A DNA stretch of 64,000 nt from Sandaracinobacter neustonicus (GTDB lineage: Bacteria; Pseudomonadota; Alphaproteobacteria; Sphingomonadales; Sphingomonadaceae): assembly GCF_006385875.1 (NCBI RefSeq), contig NZ_VFSU01000011.1, positions 310,001-374,000 of the forward strand, read 5' to 3'. Position 1 is the first letter of the stretch. Each line of letters begins with the position of its first letter. A program made the position numbers and the translations under genes. Under the pieces are notes generated by a model, which had not been told where the DNA came from, ran no database searches, and saw only the letters and a program-made list of their open reading frames with translations. This document shows, in pieces, positions 61,507 through 64,000 of this stretch.

Positions 61507-64000
61507 CTACGGCGGCGAGATATCCGCCGGTCCTAGATAGGCGATGTCGATCTTGCTGACATCCGTGGCTACCACAGCCCGGAGCAAACCGATCCGGTCT
61601 GGATTAAGCGCAGCCTGGAGGGTGCCAAGCGGCGCGGCGTCGGCAGAAAGTACGCGGGGTTGCCCGCCCCAGTAATGAACTTGGACCGGTGTGCCCGGAG
61701 GCGGCGGCGCTCCAAGCCAGTTAACCGACGCCCAATAACGCCGATCAGCCCAGGTGCGGTTGTCAGCGGGCATGAAGCTGTTTGTGAACTCCGTCCAGAT
61801 CGCCTTCGTCTCTGCGGTAGGCCAGTCGGGCAGAGCGCTCCAGGCGGCGACGGCGTCCGAATTGAGCCATTCCCGCAGCTCCTGTCCCGTCGTGAAGGTC
61901 GCTGCGGTGTCGGTGACTGCCTTGATCGCGGCAAGCCGCGAGTTGAAGCCGGCTTGGATCAGGATCGAGGCTGACCGATTGAGCGTGCCGGTCTCCACCG
62001 CAGGAACTGCTGCGCCAAGTTCGTGATCCTCCAGTAGAAGATCGAAAACGCCGACCGTGTCGCCGTTGGCGGCCGCCCGAACGCGGATCGCCTCCATCGC
62101 CCAAGGCAGGCGATAGACGAGGCCGCCCTCTACAAATTGCAGGGTCTCAGAGGCCTGCGCTGCGCCCAGCGCCGCGAGCGGTTGGCCAAGCAGCCATGCG
62201 CGCAGGATGTCGCGCCAGTTCGCCGGCAGGGGATCGGGGGTGAAGGGATAGAAGGCGAAAACCCGTTCGGCGAGGCCGGCGATCGCAGTGATCGCCCCCT
62301 CGGTGTCTCCTTCGAGGATCGCGCCATTAGCTTGGATCAGGAGAAGATTGGCGTCGGCGGCGATGACATCGAGCGCATGGCCTGTCGTCAGCCCAACCCC
62401 CGCGAGGAAGTAGCCGCGTCGTCCGGCGGCCGTCGACTGACTCCAAATGAGTCGGCTGCGGGACACGAGGCCGGCCTTCAGCACCTGTCGAACCTGCAGG
62501 TCCTGGCGCTGCAGACGGCGGTGCCACAGTGAGGATTGGAGGATGTCGTCGAGGGCCGTCTCGATGCCCTCATCGGGAATGTCGTTTTCCCCGATGAGGC
62601 TCAAGATCGCCGTATCGAGCGTTGCGACATGTCGTTCCCAATCGGCGAGCGCGCGTTCGCGTTCTTCGGGCTTCTCGTTTGCGACTTCCGGGAAAGTCCA
62701 GGCGGCCGCGTTGTTGACGACGTACTCGACCAGCTGATTGAGGTCGCCGCCGATGCGCGAGCGCATTCGCGTCAACAGCATCGCGACAAGCCGCACGAGG
62801 CCGCTTTCCATCTCGCGCGCGCCGAGGTCGGTGATGAGGGCTTCCCAGTTGCGCCGCTTCTTGGCGATCTCGTCGAACATGGGGAAGAGAACGATGCCCT
62901 CGACATCGACATAAGCGCGGCCCGCGCGGCCGATGACGTTCTTGAACTCGCTGATCTCAATGCGCTCGCCAGCCCGGTGAAGGGAATACATGACGACGGC
63001 GGTGGCGGAGAGGTTGAGGCCCTGCGCCAAGGTCGGAGATGAGATCGTGACCTTGAGAACATTCTCGCGTAGCAGGCGCTCGACCTCCTTTCGATAGGCG
63101 GTGGGGAGTGCGCCATGGTGAAGGGCGACACCGAGGCGAAGGCATTTCAGGATTGCGCTATCGGCGCCCAGCCATTCCTCACCAAGCGCAATCGCCGTGT
63201 TCAGAAGGTTCGGGTCGGCCTCGAGCAAAGAGCGCAGGGCGCCGCGCTCATGCAAATCGACGATGACGTCCGCAAACGGCTCGACGCTGCGCCGCTCGGG
63301 GCAGAAGATCAGGACCGTCTGACCATCATCGACTAGCCGCCAGGCCGTCGCAAGGCAGAGTTCGCGCTGGTCGTCGGGAAAGAGACGGGTGCGCCGGCGC
63401 TTCGGCGGAATCCAGTTGGGTGGGGCCGCACCGGTGAGAAACCGCTGGACCCAGGGCCGCTCGTCGCCAACCCGCAGGTTGAGCCGCGCCGTTGGAGACG
63501 TCCAAACCACTTCACCGAACCGCAGCCGGGTCGGCCGCCAATCGTTCTTGATCAGCCCGCCCGGGTGATCGCGCCGCAACCAGGCGGCAAAGTCGTCGAG
63601 CTGGTCGCCATCTGGCAGGATCGCCGAAAGGCAGACGATCCGTCGCTCCTGCGCGTCCGGGCGACGAAGAAGCCGCTGGATCTGTACCTCGTAACGGACC
63701 TCACGCTCGTTGGGGCCGATCATATGCCCTTCGTCGAAGACCAGCAGACCGACATCGTCAAGGAGCGAGGGGTCGTTGCGCAGGGCGAAGTCGAGCTTCT
63801 CCGGCGTCGCGACCACGATGTTGCGCTCGCGGATGGCGTCCTCGTCGAAGCCGCTGACGCCGATGCTGCCATATAGGGCCGAGATGGTCTTGCCGAGCGG
63901 GCCGAAGGTCCGCTGCAACGTGGTCTCGGTCTGTGCCGACAGCGCGCGCAGCGGGGTGACGAAGACCACCCGCTTGCCGCCCGCTAGGCACCTTAGAATG
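61507..64000 (-). CDS. Ski2-like SF2 helicase (N-terminus cut by right edge)
   Basis: About 830 residues visible; the N-terminus, including Walker A, lies beyond the right edge. Motif Ia is VVFVTPLRALSAQTE, the DExH box is LLVFDEGHMIGPNERE, motif III LSAILPDG, and motif VI region FKNVIGRAGRAYVDVEGIVL, matching Ski2-like helicases. HamB of the Hachiman system and other phage-defence helicases belong to this group, but the partner needed to tell them apart would lie outside the window. Confidence 0.8.
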   Translation of the reverse strand, partial: ILRCLAGGKRVVFVTPLRALSAQTETTLQRTFGPLGKTISALYGSIGVSGFDEDAIRERNIVVATPEKLDFALRNDPSLLDDVGLLVFDEGHMIGPNEREVRYEVQIQRLLRRPDAQERRIVCLSAILPDGDQLDDFAAWLRRDHPGGLIKNDWRPTRLRFGEVVWTSPTARLNLRVGDERPWVQRFLTGAAPPNWIPPKRRRTRLFPDDQRELCLATAWRLVDDGQTVLIFCPERRSVEPFADVIVDLHERGALRSLLEADPNLLNTAIALGEEWLGADSAILKCLRLGVALHHGALPTAYRKEVERLLRENVLKVTISSPTLAQGLNLSATAVVMYSLHRAGERIEISEFKNVIGRAGRAYVDVEGIVLFPMFDEIAKKRRNWEALITDLGAREMESGLVRLVAMLLTRMRSRIGGDLNQLVEYVVNNAAAWTFPEVANEKPEERERALADWERHVATLDTAILSLIGENDIPDEGIETALDDILQSSLWHRRLQRQDLQVRQVLKAGLVSRSRLIWSQSTAAGRRGYFLAGVGLTTGHALDVIAADANLLLIQANGAILEGDTEGAITAIAGLAERVFAFYPFTPDPLPANWRDILRAWLLGQPLAALGAAQASETLQFVEGGLVYRLPWAMEAIRVRAAANGDTVGVFDLLLEDHELGAAVPAVETGTLNRSASILIQAGFNSRLAAIKAVTDTAATFTTGQELREWLNSDAVAAWSALPDWPTAETKAIWTEFTNSFMPADNRTWADRRYWASVNWLGAPPPPGTPVQVHYWGGQPRVLSADAAPLGTLQAALNPDRIGLLRAVVATDVSKIDIAYLGPADISPP

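Overview
GC-rich bacterial DNA that looks alphaproteobacterial, probably from the sphingomonad/rhizobial side. The reasons are a GTTC-N7-GTTC LexA box in front of an imuA-imuB-dnaE2 cassette, a TrbBCDEJ(K)LFGI/TraG/RepA/ParA conjugation backbone of the Tn4371-like kind common in that class, and a YeeE/OsmC/Msr gene set. No rRNA, tRNA, CRISPR array, integrase or complete insertion sequence was recognised, so the window does not say whether the backbone is a plasmid or an integrative conjugative element.

Layout. (1) 1-4.9 kb: end of an MFS transporter, azlCD exporter, GreA-like protein, CorA and a glutathione transferase. (2) 4.97-17.2 kb: a redox-stress island with msrB-msrA, a LysR regulator divergent from a hydrolase-OsmC fusion plus a second msrA, a ZIP transporter, rpiA, gap, an RclC-like membrane protein, a YeeE/YedE transporter, three MarR paralogues and a second LysR. 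Seven copies (five strong) of the 15-bp palindrome TATGCG-N3-CGCATA lie in its promoter regions and suggest one regulon. (3) 17.2-36.1 kb, all minus strand: mating-pair formation genes (trb), traG, relaxase, a VirB1-like transglycosylase, a TraF-type protease, a partition pair, iterons, repA and an AlpA-like HTH. (4) 36.2-51.7 kb, mostly minus strand: element housekeeping genes including DUF2285 proteins, DUF736, DUF2493, a Toprim protein, a 1440-aa methyltransferase/strawberry-notch helicase, a large ParB-like protein and an ArdC-like antirestriction protein. (5) 51.8-64 kb: a GAF-GGDEF-EAL protein, a compact three-gene operon (small protein, T5orf172/GIY-YIG nuclease, HEPN-motif protein), the SOS mutagenesis cassette imuA-imuB-dnaE2, and a Ski2-like helicase cut by the right edge.

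How the parts fit. Regions 3 and 4 form one transfer/maintenance backbone with dense ATGA-type start/stop overlaps. Three of its genes (traG, parA and the DUF6499-DUF2285 gene) each carry a single-base frameshift, so the element may be decaying, or the assembly has indel errors. Three backbone genes share a ~53-bp leader motif. Regions 2 and 5 look like cargo: oxidant resistance, mutagenic repair and probable phage defence. The best candidates for something undescribed are the TATGCG regulon with its Cys-cluster MarR proteins, the three-gene nuclease/HEPN operon, and the shared 53-bp leader.
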